Below, piece after piece: positions 6,459 to 15,135 of a stretch of DNA of 20,328 nt. The notes below the pieces were generated by a model that did not search any database, was not told the DNA's origin, and saw only the letters and a program-made list of their open reading frames with translations. A program made the translations under genes and the position numbers. Each line of letters starts with the position of its first letter. Positions within the stretch are counted from its first letter, which is position 1. Source of the stretch: an uncultured Myxococcales bacterium (GTDB taxonomy: Bacteria > Myxococcota_A > Polyangia > Polyangiales > Polyangiaceae); the NCBI GenBank assembly GCA_937998045.1, contig CALKVG010000080.1:1-20328 (forward strand), read 5' to 3'.

Positions 6459-7187
6459 ATGGCCGGCTTCGTAGACCTGCACTGCCACTGGGTGGCCGCG
6501 ATCGACGACGGCGCGCGCTCGCCCGACGAATCCCTCGCGATGCTGCGCGGCCTGCGGCAGATCGGGTTCGAGGTGGTCGTCGCGACGCCGCACATGCGTC
6601 CGGGGATGTTCGACAACGACCGGCCCGGCCTCGAACGTGCATTCGCCGCCATGCAACCCACTCTCGTGGCGGCCTCCGAGGGGCTTCCCACCGTGCATCT
6701 CGCGAGCGAGCACTTCTTCGATGACGTGGTGTTCGGACGGCTCGTCCGTGGCGAGGGGCTCTCGTACCCAGGCGGCAAGACGGCGCTCGTCGAGCTCGGT
6801 CAGGGGGCGTTCCCGCTGCGTCTCCAGCACCGGTTCTTCGACCTCCGGCGCGCCGGAATCGTCCCGGTCCTCGCGCATCCGGAACGCTACGAACCCGTGT
6901 GGCGCGACGACTCCTGCCTCGAGCCGCTCTTCGATGCCGGCGCCCACCTGCTCCTGGACGTCTGCGCGCTCGTCGGCAAGTACGGGCGGGCGTCGCAGCG
7001 CGCCGCGGAGAAGCTCCTCGACACGGACGCGTACGAGGCCGCGTGCACGGATTCGCACAGGCCCGCCGACGTCGACCACGTCGTCCGGGCGATCGATCGT
7101 CTGAGGGAACTGGTCGGGCCCGAGGAAGCGCAGAGGCTGCTTGGCGAGGGACCGCGAGGGCTGCTGGGCGACTCGCCCACGCATTGA
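6459..7187 (+). CDS. CpsB/YwqE/CapC-type PHP-domain tyrosine-protein phosphatase
   Basis: This is a 242-residue metal-dependent phosphatase of the PHP family. In Gram-positive capsule loci such enzymes dephosphorylate the tyrosine kinase that controls polysaccharide chain length. The metal-binding motifs are all present: DLHCH (H8, H10), DDG (D16, D17), TPH (H45), E112 in LVELG, HPERY (H140, E142) and TDSHR (D198, H200). Length and motif order match CpsB. ATG 6459 is chosen because it places the first motif at residue 6. GTG 6441 and ATGs at 6408 and 6390 are possible longer starts, and none has a clear Shine-Dalgarno. It is followed after 14 nt by the UDP-sugar dehydrogenase, suggesting one operon for surface polysaccharide. 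No tyrosine kinase partner is within the window. Confidence 0.93.
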   Translation: MAGFVDLHCHWVAAIDDGARSPDESLAMLRGLRQIGFEVVVATPHMRPGMFDNDRPGLERAFAAMQPTLVAASEGLPTVHLASEHFFDDVVFGRLVRGEGLSYPGGKTALVELGQGAFPLRLQHRFFDLRRAGIVPVLAHPERYEPVWRDDSCLEPLFDAGAHLLLDVCALVGKYGRASQRAAEKLLDTDAYEAACTDSHRPADVDHVVRAIDRLRELVGPEEAQRLLGEGPRGLLGDSPTH

Positions 7188-7201
7188 AGGATGGAGCGAA
7201 C

Positions 7202-8485
7202 GTGAACAACGAGCGAATTGCCATCGTGGGTCTGGGCTACGTGGGCCTTCCCGTCGCGCTCGCGCTCGCGCGCAAGTTCGAGGACGTGGTCGGCTTCGAC
7301 GTCCACGCGGAGAAGGTGGGCGAACTGAAGCGGGGCTTCGATCGCAACCACGAGCAGCCTGCGGACGTGCTGAAGGCGACGACCCTCCGCATGACCAGCG
7401 ACCCGCGAGAGATGCAAGGGTGCACGTTCTTCATCGTCGCCGTCCCGACGCCGGTCGACTGCAACAACGTGCCGGACCTGACGCCCGTCGAGCGGGCGAG
7501 CGAGACGGTGGCGAAGGTCCTCTCGCCGGGCGCGGTCGTCGTCTACGAGTCGACGGTCTACCCCGGTGTGACCGAGGACATCTGCGGGCCCATCCTCGAG
7601 CGCGTCAGCGGACTGCGTCGCGGCAGCGACTTCAAGCTGGGCTACTCGCCCGAGCGCATCAATCCCGGCGACAAGGAACACACGCTCGAGAAGATCACGA
7701 AGGTCGTCAGCGGCGAGGACTCCGAGACCCTCGAACGCGTGGCCGCGGTGTACGGCCGCATCGTCGAGGCGGGCGTGCACAAGGCGCCGAGCATCAAGGT
7801 CGCCGAGGCCGCAAAGGTCATCGAGAACACCCAGCGCGACCTGAACATCGCCCTCATGAACGAGCTGGCGATCATCTTCGACCGGATGGGCATTCGCACG
7901 AGAGACGTGCTCAACGCCGCGGGCACGAAGTGGAATTTCTTGCGGTTCAAGCCGGGCCTCGTCGGAGGCCACTGCATCGGCGTCGACCCTTACTACCTGA
8001 CGATGAAGGCCCAGCAGCTCGGCTACCAGCCGGAGGTCATCCTCGCGGGCCGCCGCATCAACAACAACATGGGGCCGTTCGTCGCCGCGCGCCTCGTCAA
8101 GCTCCTCATCGACGCGGACATCACCGTGAAGAACGCTCGGGTAGGCGTCCTCGGCCTCACGTTCAAGGAGGACTGCAACGACATCCGCAACAGCAAGGTC
8201 CCCGACGTCCTTCACGAGCTGGAGCAGTTCGGCATTCACGCGCTCGTGCACGATCCCCTCGCGAGTCAAGAGGAGGCCATGCACGAGTACGGCGTGAAGC
8301 TCGTCCCGCTCGAGGAGATGCAGCACCTGGACGCGCTGGTCTTCTCGGTGTGCCACAAGTGGTACCTCGAGCGCGGGGCGTCTCGCCTCTTCGGCATGGT
8401 GCGCGACGGCGGGGTCCTCGTGGACGTGAAGAGCGCGCTCGATCCGAACGGCACCGAGCGCCAGATCCGGTACTGGAGCCTCTGA
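7202..8485 (+). CDS. Nucleotide-sugar (UDP-HexNAc type) 6-dehydrogenase
   Basis: The 427-residue enzyme should oxidise the C6 hydroxyl of a UDP-sugar to a uronic acid with two NAD+, supplying acidic sugars for capsule, exopolysaccharide or O-antigen. It has the NAD-binding GLGYVGLP at residues 10-17, the central SPERINPGD, the catalytic Cys258 in GGHCIGVDPYYL, and the FKED of the C-terminal UDP-binding domain at 321-324. The sequence style (VPTPVD, YESTVYPG, AGTKWNF) resembles the WbpA/TviB group, which uses UDP-N-acetylhexosamines, more than UDP-glucose dehydrogenases; the substrate remains inferred. It starts at GTG 7202 with GGAG about 6 nt upstream. It is likely co-transcribed with the CpsB-type phosphatase. 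Confidence 0.95.
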   Translation: MNNERIAIVGLGYVGLPVALALARKFEDVVGFDVHAEKVGELKRGFDRNHEQPADVLKATTLRMTSDPREMQGCTFFIVAVPTPVDCNNVPDLTPVERASETVAKVLSPGAVVVYESTVYPGVTEDICGPILERVSGLRRGSDFKLGYSPERINPGDKEHTLEKITKVVSGEDSETLERVAAVYGRIVEAGVHKAPSIKVAEAAKVIENTQRDLNIALMNELAIIFDRMGIRTRDVLNAAGTKWNFLRFKPGLVGGHCIGVDPYYLTMKAQQLGYQPEVILAGRRINNNMGPFVAARLVKLLIDADITVKNARVGVLGLTFKEDCNDIRNSKVPDVLHELEQFGIHALVHDPLASQEEAMHEYGVKLVPLEEMQHLDALVFSVCHKWYLERGASRLFGMVRDGGVLVDVKSALDPNGTERQIRYWSL

Positions 8486-8583
8486 CGCGACGCGCGATGC
8501 GATCGCGCGTCTGCGGAAGGCTGCTGCAAGCGGCGCCCGGGCTGGAGAGCGCGGCCGCTCGCCCCTCGAACGGGACAGGCAGC

Positions 8584-8592
8584 GTGCTATAC
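8584..8592 (+). promoter_or_regulatory. Candidate extended -10 promoter
   Basis: TGCTATACG is an extended -10 (TGn + TATACG) ending 10 nt before the GTG start at 8603. The start would then have a leader of only a few nucleotides. No -35 is visible. The 117-bp gap (8486-8602) shows nothing else. Confidence 0.35.
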
Positions 8593-8602
8593 GACCGAGA
8601 CG

Positions 8603-9739
8603 GTGGGAGCTCTCGCGGGATTCTTCAAGCGGCACAGAGGAAAGCTCGTCCTCTCTTTCGTCATCACGCTCGGCATCTGGTACACGCTCCACAAGGGTGG
8701 GCTGAAGATCGTCCCTGAGGGAGGCGACTTCCAGCACGTCCGCTGGTGGATTCTCTTTCCGTACCTGGCGTCGCTGGCGGGGTTCAACTACTTCCGGAGC
8801 GTTCGCTGGCGCTTCCTTCTGCGGCCCATCGCGACCGTCTCCAGGAGGCGCCTCCTCGCCGTCTCGCTCATCGGCTTCGCGGCCATCCTGCTTCTGCCGT
8901 TCCGCATAGGCGAGATGGTGCGGCCGTACATGGTTCGTACGCCGTCGAACGACCGCTCCGACGGTCAGCGCCCCATTACCCTGACCGCGGCCACGAGCTC
9001 GATCATCGCCGAGCGCATCATCGATGGCCTGTACCTGAGCATCGTCCTGGCGCTCGCGCTCGTCTTCGTGCCCACGGTCCACCCGTTGCCGGAGACGGTC
9101 GTCGGCATCCCGGTGACCGTGCACCACGTCCGGATGAGCGGCTACGCGATGCTGCTCCTATTTTGCGCCGCGTTCGCGACGATCGCCGTCTTTTACTTTG
9201 CGCGATCGTGGGCCCACCGCACGACGCTCGCGACGATCGGCAAGGTTTCGATGCCCCTTGCTGAAAAACTTGCAGGGACCTGCGAGAAGTTCGCGGACGG
9301 ACTGCATGTTTTCGGTCGTGGCCGCGACGCGTTCGGCTTCTTCGTCGAGACGACGCTCTACTGGCTCTTCAACGCGATCGGGATGTGGATGCTCGCCTGG
9401 GGCTGCGGGGTGGTTCACGCCGACGGCACGGCGGCGACCCTCGGCGAGGCCTGCGCGCTCATGGGGATGCTCGGCTGCGCCATATTCATCCCCGGTCCTC
9501 CGGGCATGCTCGGGGTCTTTCAGGCCGGCCTGTACGCCGCCATGACGATGTACTACCCGACCCAGGTCGTCACCGGGCCGGGCGCGGCGTTCGTGTTCCT
9601 TCTCTACGCGGCGCAGATGGTGTTCCAGACCGCCGCGGCGGCGGTGGCGCTGGGCTTCGAGCGACGTACCCGGGGCGCCCTCGTGGCGCTCGAGGGCGCG
9701 CCCGCGATGGTGGGGGCAGCCGCAGACGCCGACGCGTGA
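8603..9739 (+). CDS. Flippase-like integral membrane protein (lysylphosphatidylglycerol synthase TM / UPF0104 family)
   Basis: The 378-residue polytopic membrane protein has hydrophobic segments near 15-29, 48-64, 84-100, 136-157, 175-194, 246-268, 280-300 and 325-350. The family signature LLPFRIGEMVRPY (98-109) and ERIIDGLYL (137-145) place it in the LPG_synthase_TM group, which contains MprF membrane domains and the AglD-like proteins next to glycan genes. Family members are thought to move lipid-linked substrates across the membrane. Here the position after a UDP-sugar dehydrogenase suggests a polysaccharide or lipid-linked sugar role (inference). There is no aminoacyl-transferase domain, so it is not a full MprF. 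GTG 8603 is the only start that includes the first charged segment and helix; there is no Shine-Dalgarno. Confidence 0.88.
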   Translation: MGALAGFFKRHRGKLVLSFVITLGIWYTLHKGGLKIVPEGGDFQHVRWWILFPYLASLAGFNYFRSVRWRFLLRPIATVSRRRLLAVSLIGFAAILLLPFRIGEMVRPYMVRTPSNDRSDGQRPITLTAATSSIIAERIIDGLYLSIVLALALVFVPTVHPLPETVVGIPVTVHHVRMSGYAMLLLFCAAFATIAVFYFARSWAHRTTLATIGKVSMPLAEKLAGTCEKFADGLHVFGRGRDAFGFFVETTLYWLFNAIGMWMLAWGCGVVHADGTAATLGEACALMGMLGCAIFIPGPPGMLGVFQAGLYAAMTMYYPTQVVTGPGAAFVFLLYAAQMVFQTAAAAVALGFERRTRGALVALEGAPAMVGAAADADA

Positions 9740-9814
9740 GCGCCCGCCCGCGCGATGACACGCGCGCGTGGCCGGAAATTTGGCCCGGCTGCCCGCTTCG
9801 ATTACGGGGTAGCC

Positions 9815-10270
9815 ATGAAGCCTGGTGTCTGGCAGGCGGCCGTGCTCGGCGTGGTTTCGGCGATCGGAGTGGGCGCCGCGATCGCGATGACGGCGCCCGG
9901 CGCCGACGCGAAGTCGGCGTTCGAGTCGCCCTACGGGTACGAACGCACGTGGAACGCGGCGCTGCGCTTCGTTCGCGTGGACAACGGCTGGAAGGTCACC
10001 GAGAAAGACGACCAAAGCGGCTACCTTCTCTTCGAGTACCGATCGCCCGAGAGCACGAAGACGAGCCCCGGCTCGTTGGAGCTCGTGCGGGGTGGCGGTC
10101 GCGACACCCCGGTCAGTGTCCTCGTGCAGCTGCCTCAGATGCCGCGTTACCACGAGCAAGTCCTGCTCGACGCGCTGGCGTCGAAGATGCGCCGCGAATA
10201 CGGGGAGCCTCCGGCGCACAGAAAGTCGGAGGACCCGCCGGTGGACGCGGGCGACGCCGGCGTCGACTGA
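9815..10270 (+). CDS. Small exported protein of unknown function
   Basis: The 151-residue product begins with a basic Lys2 and a hydrophobic segment (about 7-26), followed by an AxA-type cleavage region (PGADA), so it is probably secreted to the periplasm. The mature part starts SAFESPYGYERTWNAALRFVRVDNGWKV and continues with a mixed alpha/beta-looking sequence (GYLLFEYRSPES, VSVLVQLPQMPRYHEQVLLDALASKM). It ends in an acidic Pro/Asp-rich tail. The front of the mature domain recalls BamC/NlpB-like 'fold-and-bind' domains, but I do not assign a family. ATG 9815 is preferred over 9755, because the longer form puts 20 charged residues before the signal. It follows the flippase-like gene by 75 bp and converges with the barrel gene. 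Confidence 0.75.
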   Translation: MKPGVWQAAVLGVVSAIGVGAAIAMTAPGADAKSAFESPYGYERTWNAALRFVRVDNGWKVTEKDDQSGYLLFEYRSPESTKTSPGSLELVRGGGRDTPVSVLVQLPQMPRYHEQVLLDALASKMRREYGEPPAHRKSEDPPVDAGDAGVD

Positions 10271-10291
10271 CACTCGCGGAAGGTCTGCGCC

Positions 10292-10972
10292 CTACAGGAC
10301 CCCTCCGACGCGCAGCACGTCGACCGTTGGAATCACGCTGTTGCCGAGGCTCTCGACGGCCGTCTGCGCGCCGGGGAGTAGCGACAGCGGCAGCGAGCTC
10401 GAGATCGACGGGCCGATCGGAATCTCTAGCCCGGCCTGGGTCCCGAACGCAATCCCGGGACGGGAGGCCCAGAGGATGCCGATGCCGGGGTTCACGAACC
10501 ACGAGTCGAGCGAGAGGAGCTCGAGCGCGGACCCGTAACGCGGAATGGCTATGGATGTGGTGGCCTCGAGGTGCTGATAGCCGAAGCGCATGCCCGCGAA
10601 GAACGGTCCCCCAAAGGGAAAGACGCGCGCGTCGGCGGCGAGCGCCCAGAGGCTCGTCCTGACCTGCGCGACCGTCACCGGTGGGAGAGCGCCGTACTCG
10701 GCACCGAGAGCGATGCGCCCGCTCAGAATGACGAAGCCATCGATGGCGAGCGGGCGCGGGAAGCCGATGCCGCCGAGCACGCCGACGCGGACCGGGGCAG
10801 GCGCGGTAGCTGCGCGGTCGGCCGACGTCGGCTGCCTGTCGCGTGCGGGCTGTCCGCTGGCGGAGGCGGCGGGCGGCGCGCTGTCGTTGGCGCGCGCATC
10901 GGGGACGCTCCACGCGGTCCCAACGGCGATAGCCGACGCAGCAGCGATTCGCTTGTAACTGCATAAATACAT
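10292..10972 (-). CDS. Probable outer-membrane beta-barrel or exported protein
   Basis: The 226-residue product has a signal peptide (MYLCSYKRIAAASAIAVGTAW, cleavage near PDARA). An Ala/Pro/Ser-rich linker runs to about 60. The remaining part shows alternating polar and hydrophobic residues with many Gly and aromatic residues (VGVLGGIGFPRPLAIDGFV, FFAGMRFGYQHLEATTSIA, PGIGILWASRPGIAFGTQ), the pattern of short transmembrane beta-strands. It ends in VLRVGGVL rather than the usual terminal Phe. Function is unknown. ATG 10972 is chosen: longer frames run upstream into the dispersed repeat (to 11239) and lose the signal peptide. No Shine-Dalgarno is evident. The gene converges with the small exported protein, with 21 bp between stops. 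Confidence 0.75.
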   Translation of the reverse strand: MYLCSYKRIAAASAIAVGTAWSVPDARANDSAPPAASASGQPARDRQPTSADRAATAPAPVRVGVLGGIGFPRPLAIDGFVILSGRIALGAEYGALPPVTVAQVRTSLWALAADARVFPFGGPFFAGMRFGYQHLEATTSIAIPRYGSALELLSLDSWFVNPGIGILWASRPGIAFGTQAGLEIPIGPSISSSLPLSLLPGAQTAVESLGNSVIPTVDVLRVGGVL

Positions 10973-11116
10973 TGTGTGCGCAGCGATGCGCGACGTATGC
11001 CGGCGTATGGCCTGAGGCCGCCAGGTATGTGGCCAGTAGTCGCCACTGGGACGGTCTCGTCGGGGCTGACGCCCGTACATGCGCCCGACGCAAAGTGGGT
11101 CGCGAGCCTCTTCGCA

Positions 11117-11315
11117 ATCGCGCACTCTTCTCGACTTCGCGAAGCGAAGTCGTCGCCGCAAGGCGATTGGGGGAGGCTCGGCGCGAAGCGCCGAGGGGGC
11201 GAAGCCCCACGAAACCGTCCCCTCCGTCATCGGCTTCATGCCGCAGGCATGAAGACGATCGGCGGCGGTAGTGTCCCGAGTATCGGGCCCTATGCGACCG
11301 CGACTCGGGACACTA
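11117..11315 (+). repeat. Dispersed hairpin-array repeat, copy 2
   Basis: This 199-bp copy is about 92% identical to 3513-3712 in the same orientation. Its hairpins are 11132-11152 (9-bp arms, loop GAA), 11153-11166 (loop GCAA), 11177-11195 (8-bp arms, loop GAA), 11196-11208 (loop GAA), 11229-11259 (14-bp arms with one mismatch, loop GCA) and 11269-11315 (12-bp arms, 23-nt loop). Two loops differ from copy 1 by exact reverse complementation: TTC versus GAA in the first, and CATAG versus CTATG in the last. The 340-bp gap 10973-11312 holds this repeat and, at 10973-11116, the upstream region of the barrel gene, with no clear promoter. Confidence 0.95.
11269..11315 (-). terminator. Candidate stem-loop overlapping the stop codon of the SUMF1-type gene (hairpin 6 of repeat copy 2)
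   Basis: The arm TAGTGTCCCGAG, read on the minus strand, begins with the TAG stop codon (11315-11313) of the gene that ends here. The stem is 12 bp and GC-rich, with no U-tract. Transcript-end or protective functions are possible but unproven. Confidence 0.35.
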
Positions 11316-12284
11316 AATGCCCTGATTCATCGCCAGCGGGGCCTCGCCCACGTCGACCGCACGCGCGTCACCGCAGCATCGGAACCCGATCTGGTAGTAA
11401 CGGAAGGTCTCCTCGTGCGCGGTCGTCATGGGCCGGCACCGCGTGCGCACGGGCCCCCAATAGCCGCCCTTGAGTCCACTCTTGAACGGGTGCCCCGCCT
11501 GCGACTCGTTGACGACCCACTCGTCCACGTTCCCGACCATGTCGTGAACGCCGTAGGGGCTCACGCACTCGGGGCGCGATCCGCTCGGCTCGCGCTGGTC
11601 CAGGCGAGACAGCTCCTCGACGCTCGTCTTCGGATCGTAGAGCTTCTCAGGGTGCGGCCAGATGTAGGGCTTGTCGATGTTGCAGGCGCGGGCGTCGCGA
11701 GCGTACCCCTCACCGTAAGGGTAAGGCATCCGCTCCGGGCCCTCGCACGCCAGAGTCCACTCCGTGTCGCCGCACAGTCGCTTTCCGATGGCCTCGCAGG
11801 ACGACTTGGCCTCGATCCAGCTGGCCATGTAGCGCGGGAGCGCTCCGACCTTGTTGGGCCACTCGTACCGGTCCATGCAGAAGCGCTTATGCTGGGTCTT
11901 GAGGGCGCAGCTGCCGGCTGTCGCGGGGTGGTCGAACTCGGCGCATTGCAGCTTGGTCGCCGGATCGAGCCAGCGGAGGCATTTCTGCTCCACGGCGGGA
12001 CAGTACTCGCCTTCGACTTCGACTTGGTCGGGCGGGCAGGCGGCGTCGCTGGGGAGGACGTCCGGAATGGCGCCGGGCTGCACGAAACTACCGAATAGAG
12101 CGGCGTCGTGCGAGGCGAGCAGCGGCAGCAGATCCAGGTGCGGCTTGCTCTTGGCCGCTGGTTGGAGCGGCGCGTCAGCGACTGCGCCCTTCTGTGGGTC
12201 GGCCTTCGAATGCACGGTCACCGTTGCCAAGGCAACGACCGTCAGCACCCAACCGAAAACGCCTACTGCCTTACTGCGACGCAT
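11313..12284 (-). CDS. Secreted SUMF1/formylglycine-generating-enzyme family protein
   Basis: The 323-residue product has an N-terminal hydrophobic segment (about 7-25: VGVFGWVLTVVALATVTV), giving a signal peptide or membrane anchor. The C-terminal 230 residues show the SUMF1/FGE fold: FCMDRYEWPN, W.EAKSSCEAIGKRLC, EWTLACEG, MPYPYGEGY, YGVHDMVGNVDEWV, GGYWGP and QIGFRCC. Catalytic FGEs use a Cys pair in a C-R-x-R-type segment near the end. Here the matching stretch reads TRCRPMTTAHEETFRYYQIGFRCC with a different spacing, so sulfatase activation is doubtful; many myxobacterial paralogues are Cys-rich surface proteins. A Cys-rich front part (C-P-P-D...C-P-A-V-E-Q-K-C) precedes the domain. ATG 12284 has GGGGA about 6 nt upstream. 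The stop codon lies inside the dispersed repeat's last arm. Confidence 0.88.
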   Translation of the reverse strand: MRRSKAVGVFGWVLTVVALATVTVHSKADPQKGAVADAPLQPAAKSKPHLDLLPLLASHDAALFGSFVQPGAIPDVLPSDAACPPDQVEVEGEYCPAVEQKCLRWLDPATKLQCAEFDHPATAGSCALKTQHKRFCMDRYEWPNKVGALPRYMASWIEAKSSCEAIGKRLCGDTEWTLACEGPERMPYPYGEGYARDARACNIDKPYIWPHPEKLYDPKTSVEELSRLDQREPSGSRPECVSPYGVHDMVGNVDEWVVNESQAGHPFKSGLKGGYWGPVRTRCRPMTTAHEETFRYYQIGFRCCGDARAVDVGEAPLAMNQGI

Positions 12285-12625
12285 GGTAGTCCCCGTCCGC
12301 GCGCGGAAAAAACGCACGGTCTGCCCGCCGGCCTCGCGCGGGTCCGAGTTGGCTCGGTCCGTCGCGCGGGTCGCGAGACCCTTGGTCACGTCTCAAGCAA
12401 TCCTTGAGCCGAGCCTTACGACATAGGTGAGCACGACGAACATCGGTGTCGAGGGCTCCTGGCAGCAGCTGCGCGCTGATCTGGTGGATCCGCGGCGGCC
12501 CGCCTGGATCCCGATCGACCCAATGGTGACCCGCGCAATCGTCTCGCAATTTGCCAGTCCGCGCGAGAAAGTTGCGCCCGCCGTGCACCGAGCGTGACTC
12601 GCGTGTCAGGGGAGCGCGGTTCGCG
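12285..12625. other. 341-bp intergenic region without a recognised gene
   Basis: This stretch separates the SUMF1-type gene from the Cys-rich lipoprotein gene, both on the minus strand. Frames on both strands are open in part, but they lack recognisable motifs or a convincing start. A 6-bp inverted repeat CTCAAG/CTTGAG with loop CAATC lies at 12392-12408. No tRNA or RNA gene was found. Confidence 0.6.
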
Positions 12626-12636
12626 TCACCGCGAAC
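12619..12636 (-). terminator. Candidate stem-loop at the end of the dnaG-rpoD-lipoprotein block
   Basis: GTTCGCG (12619-12625) and CGCGAAC (12630-12636) form a perfect 7-bp stem around TCAC, overlapping the TGA stop (12628-12626) of the lipoprotein gene. No U-tract follows, so intrinsic termination is uncertain. Confidence 0.3.
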
Positions 12637-13249
12637 AGAGGACGGCGAAGGCCGCTTCGCGGCTCACGGGACCGCTGCCTTCCAGACTCGCCCGGGGGAC
12701 GAAGCACCCGCGAAGGCATTTACCAATGACCGTTCGGTCGCGGCAGGCGACTACATCCGCGCCGTCGCAACGGTAGAGCTGCCCTTCGTCGCAAGTCACC
12801 GTCGCCGGAACGGCGCTCGTCATCCTCATGACGGTGGAAGCGTCAGGACCCGGCGCGCAGAGTTGCGTGCCGGCCAGAGCGCGGTCGATGACGACCTCGG
12901 CTCCCTCCGCCGCGCATCCGTTCTCGCACTCGCCAACCCGGTCCCACGGACACTCGCACTGGGGCGGGGGACGCTTGCAAGGCTGCGGGATCGCAGCCAG
13001 GCGTGACGCCTCGACGACGCCCTCGTTGCAACGAGCTAGACCGTCGGAGCAATCGACCGCGTTCAGAGGAAATACCGGGGCGTGCCCCGGCGGCTCCCCT
13101 ACCCCGTGGTCGGCCAGCCAGTCGCGCGCGCAGCCTCGTTGGCAGCCGGATAGCGCCACCGCCGCGACAAGTAGGGAGAAGCCCCTTTCGGTCCCGCCGC
13201 GTCCGCGGCTCCCCGTCTTCCTGGCTCCCTGTGAATTCCTCTCCCTCAC
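12626..13249 (-). CDS. Cys-rich lipoprotein downstream of rpoD
   Basis: The 207-residue product has a long basic n-region (1-23), a hydrophobic stretch (24-33) and a lipobox LSGC with Cys36. The mature part has many cysteines in short spacings (VDCSDGLARCNEG, QPCKRPPPQCECPWDRVGECENGC, VTCDEGQLYRCDGADVVACRDRTVIGKCLRGCF), indicating an extracytoplasmic, disulfide-rich protein. No known family was recognised. The start is a GTG at 13249; there is no other ATG or GTG ahead of the signal, so the unusually long n-region cannot be trimmed except by a rare start codon. It lies 27 bp after rpoD and is probably transcribed with it at least in part. It shares only general style (lipobox plus Cys pairs) with the lipoprotein at 3719. 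Confidence 0.78.
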   Translation of the reverse strand: MRERNSQGARKTGSRGRGGTERGFSLLVAAVALSGCQRGCARDWLADHGVGEPPGHAPVFPLNAVDCSDGLARCNEGVVEASRLAAIPQPCKRPPPQCECPWDRVGECENGCAAEGAEVVIDRALAGTQLCAPGPDASTVMRMTSAVPATVTCDEGQLYRCDGADVVACRDRTVIGKCLRGCFVPRASLEGSGPVSREAAFAVLCSR

Positions 13250-13276
13250 AGGTCGGTGCGGGCGGCGGCGTGCCCG

Positions 13277-15052
<1,776 letters not shown>

Positions 15053-15135
15053 CGATACCTCGGTGCTTCAGCCCCAACCATCCGCGTGCAAGCGCTGCAA
15101 ATCGTGCGCGCTCACTCGCCTCCCCATATCCCCGA

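Noticed and set aside
6887..9127. 746-codon minus-strand open frame opposite CpsB-type, dehydrogenase and flippase-like genes
   Set aside because: It spans three well-identified plus-strand genes and its sequence is Arg/Glu/Asp-rich without motifs, as expected for antisense frames.
10973..11239. N-terminal extension of the beta-barrel gene to 11239
   Set aside because: The added part is the dispersed repeat; the true signal peptide starts at 10972.
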